14,106 nt of DNA from Alphaproteobacteria bacterium. GTDB taxonomy: Bacteria; Pseudomonadota; Alphaproteobacteria; UBA7887. Position 1 is the stretch's first letter. Every line of letters begins with the position of its first letter. This document shows, one piece after another, positions 1 through 7,005 of the stretch. The stretch covers positions 1-14,106 of the forward strand of contig JANQOH010000225.1 of assembly GCA_028289725.1 (NCBI GenBank). The letters run 5' to 3'. Made by a program: the position numbers and the translations under genes. The notes under the pieces were generated by a model. It worked only from the letters and a program-made list of their open reading frames with translations. It was not told where the DNA came from and ran no database searches.

Positions 1-161
1 GGGATTTTGGCCGCGTCACCGCATCGCCCGGCGTCACCGAAAGCCGAGGGGGCGAGCCGGCGGACGCCGTGGTGGCGCGCGCCGACGCCGCGCTGTATCG
101 CGCGAAACGGAACGGCCGCAATCAGGTCTGCGTCGCGGAGGCCGATTCCGTCACTGTCTGA
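1..161 (+). CDS. GGDEF-domain protein (diguanylate cyclase), C-terminal fragment
   Basis: The frame opening at base 3 is open from the window edge to TGA at 159-161 and encodes about 52 residues. They read as the end of a GGDEF domain: VTASPGVTE, then an acidic stretch, then ADAALYRAKRNGRNQV. This final helix and strand, with the ALYxAKxxGRN signature, is typical of diguanylate cyclases that make cyclic-di-GMP. The catalytic GG(D/E)EF loop, any I-site and the sensory domain lie upstream of the window, so I cannot say whether the protein is active or what it senses. In the usual family signature the third residue of the SxGVT motif is F; here it is P (SPGVT), a small oddity. The overlapping frame-1 reading frame is a shadow. 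Confidence 0.85.
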   Translation, partial: DFGRVTASPGVTESRGGEPADAVVARADAALYRAKRNGRNQVCVAEADSVTV

Positions 162-185
162 TTACCAGCACACAAATATGAGAGA

Positions 186-1403
186 TTAGATGTCGCGCGT
201 GTTGCGGCGATCGTCATTGTCGTCTTGATACAGGCGATCGGGGCCGAGCTGATCGAGCGAGGCGATACCGCATTGGGCCATCACCATGTCGACCTCACGC
301 CGCAAAATACCGATGGCGTGCGCTGCGCCGGCACCGCCGCCGACCGTGACGCCATACAAAGTCGGCCGGCCCAGGAATACGTACTCCGCGCCCATGCAGA
401 GCGCGATCAAGACGTCCGTACCGCGCCGAATACCGCTATCGAGCATGATAGTCATCTTATCGCCAACCGCCGTCTTGATTGCCGGCAAGACATCAAGCGG
501 TGAGGGCGCGCGGTCGAGCTGACGCGCGCCGTGGTTTGAGACCATAAGACCATCGACGCCCAATTCAGCGGCGCGCCGCGCATCGCCCGCGTCCATGACG
601 CCCTTGAGCACCAGCTTGCCTGGCCACAAGCTGCGAAATCCTTCAATGTCTTTCCAGCTTAGCGGGCTCGGCGTTTGGTCTGCGACCAAGTCCGCCACTT
701 GATCGGCCGTCGCGCCGTTTTGCGCGTAGGCGGTCCAATTGGACAGCATCGGCATGCCGTGTCTTAAGTAGCTCGCTAACCAGCGCGGGTGGCGGACAGC
801 GTCGATCCGCGTGCCCACTGAAATCTTGAGCGGCCGGCCAAATCCGTTGCGCTGGTTGCGTTCGCGCTTCGGATGGACGGGGACATCCACCGTAATCACC
901 AAGGTGGACAATCCGGCGTCGCGGACACGACGGATCATATCTTCGGAAATTGACCGGTCGCGCGCGGCATAGAGCTGGTACCAACTATGATCGGGCGCGG
1001 CCTTGGCGATTTCTTCGATTGTGGCGGTTCCAGCTCCGGAGAGGATGAAGGGGATATTCGCGTCGCGCGCCGCGTCCGCCAGCATCAAATCAGCGCCGGG
1101 ACGGAACAGGCCGGCCAATCCGGTGGGCGCAATGCCGTAGGGGGCGGCGTAGTCGCGGCCGAACAAGCGCGTCGTCTGGCTCGGTTGCGACACATCGACC
1201 ATGTAACGCGGGATCAGGGAACGTCGGCGAAACGCGGCTTGATTGGTATCGAGCCCGCATTCGTCGTCCACGCCGCCTTCGATGTAGTCAAACGCGATTT
1301 TCGGCAGATAGCGCTTGGCCATCAGCCGCAGATCGTCGAAATTAATGGCGCTGTTTACGTTCATTTTTGCCGATGCGCCGCCAACGCACGTCGCGGTTGC
1401 CAT
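186..1403 (-). CDS. FMN-dependent alpha-hydroxy-acid dehydrogenase/oxidase (LldD/glycolate oxidase family)
   Basis: This is a TIM-barrel flavoenzyme that oxidises an L-2-hydroxy acid (lactate, glycolate or mandelate type) to the 2-oxo acid. In the 405-residue reading, the family's active-site residues are all present: Y40 in FDYIEGG, Y145 in WYQLY, D173 and R180 in TVDVPVHPKR, K267 in LKGV, and H291 and R294 in SNHGARQLD. The FMN-phosphate region is DSGIRRGTD, followed by GAEYVFLGRP. Residues about 205-225 (LASYLRHGMPMLSNW) correspond to the variable loop that in membrane-bound lactate and mandelate dehydrogenases contacts the membrane, so the acceptor could be the quinone pool rather than oxygen. 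Substrate cannot be fixed from sequence. The start is uncertain: ATG at 1364 (MNVNSAINFDDLR) fits the family's usual N terminus better, and neither start has a strong ribosome site. It is divergent from the copper cluster. Confidence 0.93.
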   Translation of the reverse strand: MATATCVGGASAKMNVNSAINFDDLRLMAKRYLPKIAFDYIEGGVDDECGLDTNQAAFRRRSLIPRYMVDVSQPSQTTRLFGRDYAAPYGIAPTGLAGLFRPGADLMLADAARDANIPFILSGAGTATIEEIAKAAPDHSWYQLYAARDRSISEDMIRRVRDAGLSTLVITVDVPVHPKRERNQRNGFGRPLKISVGTRIDAVRHPRWLASYLRHGMPMLSNWTAYAQNGATADQVADLVADQTPSPLSWKDIEGFRSLWPGKLVLKGVMDAGDARRAAELGVDGLMVSNHGARQLDRAPSPLDVLPAIKTAVGDKMTIMLDSGIRRGTDVLIALCMGAEYVFLGRPTLYGVTVGGGAGAAHAIGILRREVDMVMAQCGIASLDQLGPDRLYQDDNDDRRNTRDI

Positions 1404-1545
1404 CGCCGAGCGCTATAGCATGCAAGCCCTCGACCAGGTACCCGGAATGCGACTAGCACATTTGCGTCGCTTGCCGATTGGCGTCTCATTGGCCGAACAT
1501 TGCGACGGCAGGGGCGCTAGATTAGGCTAGGCCATCTGCTGATTG

Positions 1546-1977
1546 ATGAGACCGAACGGGGTGATGAGGCGACGCGACCAAATTTGGGGCGCCATTGCGC
1601 TTTTTGGCCTGGTTGTGCTTATGGGCGCGACCGCGGAGCCGGTGGCCGCCATGTCGACGCACCACGCACACACACACGAGCCAGCATCCCAAGCTGCTGC
1701 GACGCCCGACTCGGCTGACATAGGCCATCCTGTTTCGCGCGAAGCACCGGATGCGAGGCGCCAGCATGCCCATGACCATACCGGTCACCACGATGGCGGT
1801 TGTCCGAACGGTCTTATGGGCAGTTGTTGCATCATGACCTGCTGTTCGGCGACCGCGCCGGAAATCTTGCCGGTATCGGTGCGCCATTTCGTAATATCCG
1901 CTCGGTCTTCGCGGCCTGTGGCTGTGCACAGCCGAGCCATCATTCCCCCTCTGAAACCTCCTATTCGCGTGTCCTGA
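1546..1977 (+). CDS. Small exported His/Cys-rich protein, probable copper-binding
   Basis: About 143 residues from ATG 1546. An ATG at 1564, just after an ACGGGG stretch, may be the true start and gives a compact signal peptide (MRRRDQIWGAIALFGLVVLM, cleavage near AVAA). The mature part has a His-rich segment (HHAHTHE, later QHAHDHTGHHDGG), then a cysteine cluster CPNGLMGSCCIMTCC, and ends in a basic and proline-rich tail (PPLKPPIRV). This architecture recalls small CopL/DUF2946-type metal-binding proteins found with copper resistance genes, but I see no decisive domain signature. Being first in the copper cluster suggests periplasmic copper sequestration or a role in copper-responsive expression; that is inference. 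The 123 bases to the next gene hold two small hairpins. An overlapping minus-strand frame is judged a shadow. Confidence 0.7.
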   Translation: MRPNGVMRRRDQIWGAIALFGLVVLMGATAEPVAAMSTHHAHTHEPASQAAATPDSADIGHPVSREAPDARRQHAHDHTGHHDGGCPNGLMGSCCIMTCCSATAPEILPVSVRHFVISARSSRPVAVHSRAIIPPLKPPIRVS

Positions 1978-2032
1978 CCATCGGGCCGGTGCGTACTGCG
2001 CTGCGGCTGATGAGCGTTCAGACAAAGCTAAT

Positions 2033-2072
2033 CCGCTGGCATGCCGGCGGATCAAGCGCGCAGTCCTGCGCG
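2033..2072 (+). other. Two tandem hairpins in the leader before the cupredoxin gene
   Basis: CCGCTG (2033-2038) can pair with CGGCGG (2045-2050), with one G-U pair, around a six-base loop. CGCGCA (2057-2062) pairs perfectly with TGCGCG (2067-2072) around GTCC. They lie 28 bases before the ATG at 2101, between the first and second copper genes. There is no following T tract, so this is not a normal intrinsic terminator. They could serve as mRNA processing or stability elements that set the ratio between the two products. The function is unproven. Confidence 0.35.
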
Positions 2073-2100
2073 ACACTCGAGTTTTGAGGAACACAGAAAA

Positions 2101-2661
2101 ATGTTTTCGACACTTCAATATTCCGCGGCCACGCTGGCGCTCATCGCTAGTATCGGCCTTGGCGCGGGCGCTGTTACCGCCGCCGGCGACGATGACGGTC
2201 ACCATCACGGTGGTGATATGCGTATGGCGGGCGTGCCGGGTCATGCCGACGAGGCGACCCGCAGCATCGAAATCGCCATGCACGACAACTACTACGAGCC
2301 GGAAACCATCGATGCCAAGGCGGGTGAGACAATCCTATTTGTCATCACCAACCACGGCAGCGTGGTTCATGAGTTCAATATCGGTACGGCGGCCATGCAC
2401 ACGGCGCATCAGGAAGAGATGGCCATGATGGTCGATCACGGGGTGATCGAGATTGATCGTATCAACCACGACATGATGGACAAGGATATGGGCGGCGGCC
2501 ACGTGATGAGCCACGACGACCCGAACAGCGCCTTGCTGGCCCCGGGCGAAAGCGCCGAGGTGATTTGGAAGTTCACCGAAGCCAGGCCGCTGGAATTCGC
2601 CTGCAACATTCCGGGACACTATGAGTCCGGCATGATGGGCGACATCACGGTTACGCCGTAG
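2101..2661 (+). CDS. copI: CopI-like periplasmic cupredoxin (copper tolerance)
   Basis: A 186-residue exported blue-copper-fold protein. The start chosen is ATG 2101, ten bases after GAGGA; a longer frame to 2041 has no ribosome site. The signal peptide covers residues 1-28 (cleavage near TAA-GDDDG) and is followed by HHHGGDMRM, an extra metal-binding patch. The cupredoxin domain runs from about residue 55 to the end, with type 1 copper ligands H90 (VVHEFNIG), C168 and H173 (ACNIPGHYESGM) and probable axial M178. A His/Met/Asp-rich insertion (about 96-140, AMHTAHQEEMAMM ... HDMMDKDMGGGH) interrupts the barrel. This layout matches CopI-type copper tolerance proteins. It is nine bases upstream of copA, so the two are surely co-transcribed, and the products likely bind or pass Cu(I) and Cu(II) in the periplasm. 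Confidence 0.88.
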   Translation: MFSTLQYSAATLALIASIGLGAGAVTAAGDDDGHHHGGDMRMAGVPGHADEATRSIEIAMHDNYYEPETIDAKAGETILFVITNHGSVVHEFNIGTAAMHTAHQEEMAMMVDHGVIEIDRINHDMMDKDMGGGHVMSHDDPNSALLAPGESAEVIWKFTEARPLEFACNIPGHYESGMMGDITVTP

Positions 2662-2670
2662 GGGCGCATC

Positions 2671-4371
2671 ATGGTCTCCTTGGCGCGCTTTGCGCGCAGC
2701 GCCGCCGCCGCGATCGCGGTCGCCGCGCTGTCCTTTCCGTTCGCCGTTGCGGCGGAGACATACAACCTCAGCATCGGTGAGACCACGCTTGATGCGTCGG
2801 GCACGGAGCGTCCGGCCTTGGCGATCAACGGGTCGATACCGGCGCCGACCCTTCGCTTTCAGGAAGGCGAAGACCTGGTCATCAACATAACCAACACGCT
2901 CGATGTCGATAGCTCGATCCACTGGCACGGCTTGATTCTGCCGTTCGAGCAGGACGGCGTGCCCGGATTGACCTTCGATGGCATCAAGCCCGGCACCACG
3001 CACACTTACCGCTTTCCGGCGCAGCAAAGTGGGACTTATTGGTACCACAGCCATTCCGGGCTGCAGGAACAAGAAGGCTTGTATGGTGCGATCATCATCG
3101 ATCCGGTGGGCCGGGAACCATTCCGTTACGACCGGGAATACGTCGTCGTGCTATCGGATTGGCACGACAGTCCGGCGGACGACATCCTTGCCAATCTGAA
3201 GAAGCAATCCGACTACTACAATTACCAGCAGCGCACGTTGATGACCTTTTTCGACGATGTCGCGGAAATGGGCTTCGGCGCGGCACTGTCCGATCGGCTC
3301 GATTGGGGCGAGATGCGCATGACGCCGACCGACATCGCGGATGTCAGCGGTTACACATTCTTGGTCAACGGAAGGAACCCGGCGCAGAACTGGACGGCGT
3401 TGTTCGAGCCCGGCGAGCGCATTCGGCTGCGCTTCATCAACGCCGCGGCGATGACGTTTTTCGACATCCGAATTCCGGGCTTGGAGATGACGGTGGTCCA
3501 AGCGGACGGTAACAATGTGCAACCGGTCAAGGTGGACGAATTCCGCATTGCAGTCGCCGAAACCTACGACGTGATCGTGCGCCTGAAGGAAGACCGGGCC
3601 TATACCTTGTTCGCGGAATCCATGGCGCGGACCGGTTTTGGGCGCGGCACGCTCGCGCCGCGCGAAGATATGACGGCCGAAGTTCCGGACATGCGGGAAC
3701 CGCCGATCCTCACCATGGCCGATATGGGGCATGCCCACGGCGACATGGATCACGGCGAGATGGCGATGGACCATGGCGCGATGGATCACGGGCCCATGAA
3801 CCATGGTGACATGGGCGGCATGGACCATTCCATGATGGGGCACGGTGATGGCGGCGGCGATCCGTTCTATGCACCGGGCAGTGGCCTTGCCCCAACCGCG
3901 GCCAATGGCGGTCGGTTTCTTTCCTACAGTGATCTCAAGGCACAAAAGCCTCTCTATCCGTGGCGGCCGGCCGACCGCGAAATCGAGATCCGGCTGACCG
4001 GCAACATGGAGCGCTATTTCTGGTCGATGAACGACCTGAAGTATTCCGAGGCGGAGCCGATCCGCCTGCATTTGGGCGAACGCGTGCGCTTCAAGTTCGT
4101 CAACGAGACCATGATGACCCATCCCATGCATCTGCATGGCATGTGGACCATCCTGGATGTCGGCGCGGGAAAGTGGAATCCGGCCAAGCACACCGTGAGC
4201 ATCGCGCCGGGCACGACGGTGTATGCCGACATTGAAGCGGATGCCGAGGGCAAGTGGGCATTTCACTGTCACCTGATGTACCACATGGCGACCGGCATGT
4301 TCCGCGAGGTTCATGTGGTGCGCGATCCGGAAACCGCATCGCTGGATCAGGGTGACGGTCATGCGCATTGA
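2671..4371 (+). CDS. copA: CopA-type multicopper oxidase (copper resistance)
   Basis: A 566-residue periplasmic multicopper oxidase (PcoA/CopA family) that oxidises Cu(I) and sequesters copper. All four copper-ligand blocks are intact: HWHG (84-87), WYHSH (124-128), HPMHLHGM (484-491) and HCHLMYHMATGM (532-543), with C533 and H538 plus axial M543 at the type 1 site. Family hallmarks include DGVPGLTF, GTYWYHSHSGLQEQ, KKQSDYYNYQQRT and WGEMRM. Residues about 349-396 form a Met/His-rich segment built on MDHG/MNHG repeats, a likely labile copper-binding region. The signal peptide (1-28, cleavage near AVAA-ETYN) lacks the twin arginines seen in most CopA proteins, so export may be by Sec with copper loaded outside. 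It begins nine bases after copI and overlaps the copB start by 11 bases. Confidence 0.96.
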   Translation: MVSLARFARSAAAAIAVAALSFPFAVAAETYNLSIGETTLDASGTERPALAINGSIPAPTLRFQEGEDLVINITNTLDVDSSIHWHGLILPFEQDGVPGLTFDGIKPGTTHTYRFPAQQSGTYWYHSHSGLQEQEGLYGAIIIDPVGREPFRYDREYVVVLSDWHDSPADDILANLKKQSDYYNYQQRTLMTFFDDVAEMGFGAALSDRLDWGEMRMTPTDIADVSGYTFLVNGRNPAQNWTALFEPGERIRLRFINAAAMTFFDIRIPGLEMTVVQADGNNVQPVKVDEFRIAVAETYDVIVRLKEDRAYTLFAESMARTGFGRGTLAPREDMTAEVPDMREPPILTMADMGHAHGDMDHGEMAMDHGAMDHGPMNHGDMGGMDHSMMGHGDGGGDPFYAPGSGLAPTAANGGRFLSYSDLKAQKPLYPWRPADREIEIRLTGNMERYFWSMNDLKYSEAEPIRLHLGERVRFKFVNETMMTHPMHLHGMWTILDVGAGKWNPAKHTVSIAPGTTVYADIEADAEGKWAFHCHLMYHMATGMFREVHVVRDPETASLDQGDGHAH

Positions 4372-5080
4372 GCCACGAATTAGCCGGCCGGCAGTGGCGC
4401 TCATTGCCGCCGTCGTCGGCGCGCAACCGGTCTTCGCGGCGGGCGGCGATGATGCGCTTTTCACGTTCTTCCAGATGGACCAGAACGAGATACGTGTCGG
4501 CGAGCATAACGGCTATGTCGCCGAAGCGCAGGGCTGGGTCGGCACCGATTTCCACAAGGCGTTTCTCAAGACGGAAGTCGAAACCGAATTCGGCGAAGGG
4601 GTCGAAGTGGCGGAGGTCCAACTTCTGTACAGTCGCTTGATCTCCGACTTCTTCGATGCTCAGGCCGGGATTCGGTACGATTTCGAACCTCATACGTCGC
4701 GCGCTTATGCGGTGGTTGGTCTGCAGGGTTTGGCGCCGCAGTGGTTCGAAGTCGACACCGCGTTGTTTCTGAGCGAGAAGGGCGATTTCTCCGCGCGCGT
4801 CGAAGCGGAGTACGAGCTGCTGATCACGCAACGCTTAGTGTTACAACCACTTGTTGAGGTCAATGTTTCGTTTCAGGACGTGGACGAGCTTGATATCGCC
4901 GCTGGACCCACCAGCGCCGAGTTTGGGCTACGCTTGCGCTACGAGTTCTTTCGGGAATTCGCGCCCTATATCGGGGTGGCGTATGAGCGCGATCTGTTCG
5001 ATACCGCGGACATCGCGCGCGACCATGGCGAAGACGTGGACGCGCTCACGTTCGTGGCGGGCATCCGGCTGTTCTTTTAA
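4361..5080 (+). CDS. copB: CopB-type outer-membrane copper resistance protein
   Basis: A 239-residue CopB/PcoB family protein. I chose ATG 4361, which overlaps the copA stop by 11 bases and follows an AGGGTG site; this arrangement indicates translational coupling. Residues 1-27 are a signal peptide (ending PVFAA). The rest alternates polar and hydrophobic residues in amphipathic strands (GWVGTDFHKAFLKTEVETEF, DAQAGIRYDFEP, EFGLRLRYEFFREFAPYIGVAYER) and ends in Phe (FVAGIRLFF), the usual outer-membrane barrel C terminus. Many CopB proteins have a long Met/His/Asp-rich N-terminal region; it is absent here and perhaps replaced functionally by the Met/His segments in CopI and CopA. The likely role is movement or storage of copper at the outer membrane. 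The mechanism is not known with certainty for the family. Confidence 0.92.
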   Translation: MRIEPRISRPAVALIAAVVGAQPVFAAGGDDALFTFFQMDQNEIRVGEHNGYVAEAQGWVGTDFHKAFLKTEVETEFGEGVEVAEVQLLYSRLISDFFDAQAGIRYDFEPHTSRAYAVVGLQGLAPQWFEVDTALFLSEKGDFSARVEAEYELLITQRLVLQPLVEVNVSFQDVDELDIAAGPTSAEFGLRLRYEFFREFAPYIGVAYERDLFDTADIARDHGEDVDALTFVAGIRLFF

Positions 5081-5091
5081 CGCCTTGTTGA

Positions 5092-5120
5092 GCCGGCGCC
5101 GAGTCAATCGCGGCGCCGGC
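5092..5120. terminator. GC-rich hairpin between convergent copB and cytochrome c genes
   Basis: GCCGGCGCCG (5092-5101) is perfectly complementary to CGGCGCCGGC (5111-5120), with a nine-base loop. The hairpin sits between the stop of copB (5080) and the stop of the convergent cytochrome gene (5129). Neither side has a T tract, so termination would rely on the very stable stem or on Rho. It may also protect both transcripts from 3' decay. Confidence 0.5.
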
Positions 5121-5128
5121 GACGCGCG

Positions 5129-5716
5129 CTATTCAACCGCGTCGTCGTTTGCCGGCGGGAATCCTGCGCGCATATAGACGACGATTTTCCATATGTCGCG
5201 TGTGTCGAGGGCGTCTTTGTAGGCGGGCATTTCCGTGTCGAACTGTGCACCGCCTTCGGCGATCGTCCACATGAGATATTCGTCCACCAAATCTGGGCTC
5301 TCGATCATGAAGGCCAGGAATGTGGGGGTGGGACGCAAGTCCATCGCGGCGACGCCATCGCCGAACCCCTCCGGGCCATGGCAGCCGGCGCAATGTTCGG
5401 CGTAAAGCGCGCCGCCTTCGCCGACCAAACGATCGGCGGCCGGGTACGGACTGCGCGCGTTGCGATATTCCGGCGGGACGCCGCCCTGCATAAACGCTTT
5501 ATGCCGTTTGCTGCGAAGCGCGTAGGCCGCCGCGGCATCTTCGCCGGTCCATGCCGGTTCCGACGTGGGCCGTTGCCACATGTCACCAAGCGCGCGCCCG
5601 TCCGACCCATCTTGCGCGAATACATCGACCGGTGCGCCAATGATCAGCGCTGCGGCCAACGCTATCGCGCACAGATCCGCGCGGATCGTTGGCTCCGCCT
5701 GCAATCGCTGTCGCAT
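5129..5716 (-). CDS. Exported monohaem c-type cytochrome, paralogue A
   Basis: A 195-residue periplasmic or membrane-anchored cytochrome c. The N-terminal hydrophobic segment (residues 14-34, ending DVFAQ) is a signal peptide. The haem site is C109-A-G-C112-H113 and the probable distal ligand is M163 in TEMPAYKD. Between them are the class I features GFGDG, a conserved MDLRPT and the C-terminal helix DIWKIVVYMRAGFP. Before the haem motif is an unusual conserved region, residues 43-92 (LGDMWQ, WTGEDAAAA, RSKRHKAF, GVPPEY), which is shared with the second cytochrome at 12248-12826 but is not part of the ordinary cytochrome fold. Its ATG overlaps the hsp20 stop by one base (TAATG), so it is translationally coupled to hsp20. 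The redox partner is unknown. Confidence 0.9.
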   Translation of the reverse strand: MRQRLQAEPTIRADLCAIALAAALIIGAPVDVFAQDGSDGRALGDMWQRPTSEPAWTGEDAAAAYALRSKRHKAFMQGGVPPEYRNARSPYPAADRLVGEGGALYAEHCAGCHGPEGFGDGVAAMDLRPTPTFLAFMIESPDLVDEYLMWTIAEGGAQFDTEMPAYKDALDTRDIWKIVVYMRAGFPPANDDAVE

Positions 5717-6147
5717 TATCCGCTTCGTACGGCGATCTTGTGCGCTTTGTTGGGCGGTGGCCCGACCTTGGGGATTTTGACCGTTAGAACGCCGTCGTTG
5801 AAATCAGCCGAGATACTTTTCGGATCGACGTCAGCGGGAAGCCGGAAGGACCGTTGGAAGGCGCCGTATTCGCGTTCAGAAAAGAAGTAGGTCCGGCCTT
5901 GCTCCTGTCGCTGTGCGCGTTTCTCGCCTTTGATGGTCAGTGACCCATCGTGCACCGAAACGTCGATGTCCTTCGCGGTCACGCCCGGCAGTTCGAGACT
6001 GATCTCATAAAACGCATCTGTCACCGCGGCTTCCGCGCTGGGTGCGAAGAAATCCGCGACGCGTTGACCCAGGCCGCGAAGCGGTTCGTAAAGGCTGGGC
6101 CACCATCCGGCCCGTTCGCCTGCTGCCGTATGTGATTTTTCAACCAT
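5716..6147 (-). CDS. Hsp20/alpha-crystallin family small heat-shock protein
   Basis: A 143-residue ATP-independent holdase chaperone. The start is ATG 6147, preceded at good distance by TTGAGGA; an in-frame codon further upstream (6174) lacks such a site. The N-terminal arm is Trp/Pro-containing (GWWPSLYEPLRGLGQ). The alpha-crystallin domain spans about residues 43-127, with ELPGV (52-56), DGSLTIKGEK (67-76), the SEREYGAFQRSFRLP strand pair and the DGVLTVKIPK hallmark. A short tail ends in KIAVRSG and lacks a clear I-X-I anchoring motif beyond KIAV. It is first in a two-gene minus-strand operon with the cytochrome. An FNR-like box lies 80-94 bases upstream, suggesting control by oxygen status rather than, or besides, heat. 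I saw no convincing heat-shock promoter or ROSE thermometer. Confidence 0.93.
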   Translation of the reverse strand: MVEKSHTAAGERAGWWPSLYEPLRGLGQRVADFFAPSAEAAVTDAFYEISLELPGVTAKDIDVSVHDGSLTIKGEKRAQRQEQGRTYFFSEREYGAFQRSFRLPADVDPKSISADFNDGVLTVKIPKVGPPPNKAHKIAVRSG

Positions 6148-6486
6148 GACCGTCCTCAAGCAAATGTCCCTCACCAGCGCGTTGCGCCGCGCAAAAATCA
6201 GTTTGCCAATAAAGCGGCGCGGCGGGCTTGACTTGGATTAAACGTTTCGGGAACCGGGACACGGCGATGTTGTTCGGTCAATCGACGCGGCGTCGATTTC
6301 GTTTTGACGTTCTGACTTAGCCCTACATAGGTTCGGGGCATCGACCGGCGCGACCTTGCGTCCGTTGCTGGCAAACGTTTACGCTTTCTTCGTGGCGCGA
6401 AACGACGCCCGGCTTAGTGGAGTAAACGACTCGGTTCTCAGTATCCAAGAATGCGCGGGCGAAGTGAGAATGAATGGAGGAAGACC
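6148..6486. promoter_or_regulatory. Divergent intergenic region between hsp20 and the cupin gene
   Basis: A 339-base stretch without a credible gene lies between two divergent starts. It should hold the promoters of both transcripts. What I can point to is the FNR-like box at 6228-6241, a TTGACG hexamer at 6304-6309 without a good -10 partner, and the GGAGGA ribosome site (6476-6481) of the cupin gene. On the hsp20 side, a five-base-pair GC hairpin (6177-6181 with 6188-6192) lies in the presumed leader. I see nothing else with confidence in the 6310-6470 portion. Confidence 0.55.
6228..6241 (-). promoter_or_regulatory. FNR/FixK-like box upstream of hsp20-cytochrome c
   Basis: The site TTGAC-TTGG-ATTAA reads the required TTGA half-site, then N4, then ATTAA. 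It matches the consensus TTGA(T/C)-N4-(A/G)TCAA at nine of ten defined positions. Read toward hsp20, it is centred 87 bases before the ATG at 6147. A -10 at class II spacing would be CAAACT (6205-6200), which is weak; an alternative TTTATT lies at 6213-6208. An Fnr-type regulator gene lies at 8853-9653. Control by that protein is inference. Confidence 0.5.
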
Positions 6487-6936
6487 ATGAACAAAAAGCT
6501 TGCGTTGATGTTTGGTGCTTCTGTTGTCGCCGCGCTCGGACTTGGCGTGGGCCTAGGCATGGCCGGCGGTCATGTAACCGGCGGAAAAATGACCAAGTCG
6601 GATGCCTATGACTGGCAGCCGCTTGGCGATGGTCCGCTTCAGGTAGCGGTCTTGTGGGGCGACCCAGCGACCGGGGCGCACGGCCGCCTGATCAAACTGC
6701 CAGCCGGCTTCGAGGCGCCCGTGCATTGGCACACCGGCGATTATCACGGCGTTAACGTTGCTGGTACCTGGCGGCATTCGTTCCTGGATGGTGACCGGGA
6801 CTCGCAAGACTTACCGCAGGGTTCCTACGTGTTCCAACCCGGCGGCGGCTATCACGGCGACATGTGCGTCGGCCCGGAGGATTGCATCTTCCTGCTGATC
6901 CAAGACCAAGCCGCCGATTTCACGCCGGTCGAGTAG
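6487..6936 (+). CDS. Exported cupin-domain protein (DUF4437-like)
   Basis: A 149-residue protein from ATG 6487, which follows a near-perfect GGAGGA with seven-base spacing; the frame extends upstream to 6451 but without a ribosome site. Residues 1-28 form a signal peptide or anchor (KKLALMFGASVVAALGLGVG). The remainder is a single cupin barrel with metal-ligand-like histidines in PVHWHTGDYHGVN (H80, H82, H87) and GGGYHGDMC (H123). The overall pattern (GDGPLQVAVLWGDPATGAHGRLIKLPAGF) resembles the DUF4437/ChrR-type cupins that sit in the periplasm and whose substrate is unknown. It stands alone, with its own terminator 21 bases after the stop, and is divergent from hsp20. No enzymatic activity should be assumed. 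Confidence 0.85.
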   Translation: MNKKLALMFGASVVAALGLGVGLGMAGGHVTGGKMTKSDAYDWQPLGDGPLQVAVLWGDPATGAHGRLIKLPAGFEAPVHWHTGDYHGVNVAGTWRHSFLDGDRDSQDLPQGSYVFQPGGGYHGDMCVGPEDCIFLLIQDQAADFTPVE

Positions 6937-6956
6937 CAGCACAACAAGATTGAATC

Positions 6957-6991
6957 CCGGCGCGGCATTGGATGTCGCGCCGGCTTTTTTT
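6957..6991 (+). terminator. Rho-independent terminator of the cupin gene
   Basis: CCGGCGCG (6957-6964) pairs perfectly with CGCGCCGG (6976-6983) around an 11-base loop. It is followed, after one C, by seven Ts (6985-6991). This is a classic intrinsic terminator 20 bases past the cupin stop. It acts only in the plus direction, since the other flank has no T run. Confidence 0.9.
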
Positions 6992-7005
6992 GGTCGACGG
7001 TCGGA

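Noticed and set aside
1500..1528. TTGCGA-N17-TAGGCT as the promoter of the copper operon
   Set aside because: Only four of six and three of six matches to consensus, and no recognisable CueR- or CopR-type operator nearby.
1522..2283. A 253-codon minus-strand frame over the His/Cys-rich gene and the start of copI
   Set aside because: Low-complexity Arg/His/Gly composition, no signal or domain, and it overlaps the CopI coding region, which is certain.
3151..4464. A 437-codon open frame antisense to copA
   Set aside because: It lies opposite a full-length, strongly conserved CopA. Its product is His-rich only because it mirrors the MDHG codons, and it has no recognisable domain or ribosome site.
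6148..6200. A ROSE-type RNA thermometer in the hsp20 leader, suggested by TTGCT next to GAGGA
   Set aside because: The TTGCT directly abuts the ribosome site, so the two cannot form the needed hairpin. Only a 5-bp upstream stem was found. An Rfam covariance search would settle it.
6250..6274. GGAAC-N16-TGTT as an EcfG general stress promoter
   Set aside because: The -10 core TGTT mismatches CGTT, and the site lies more than 200 bases from the cupin start. One such match is expected by chance in GC-rich intergenic DNA.
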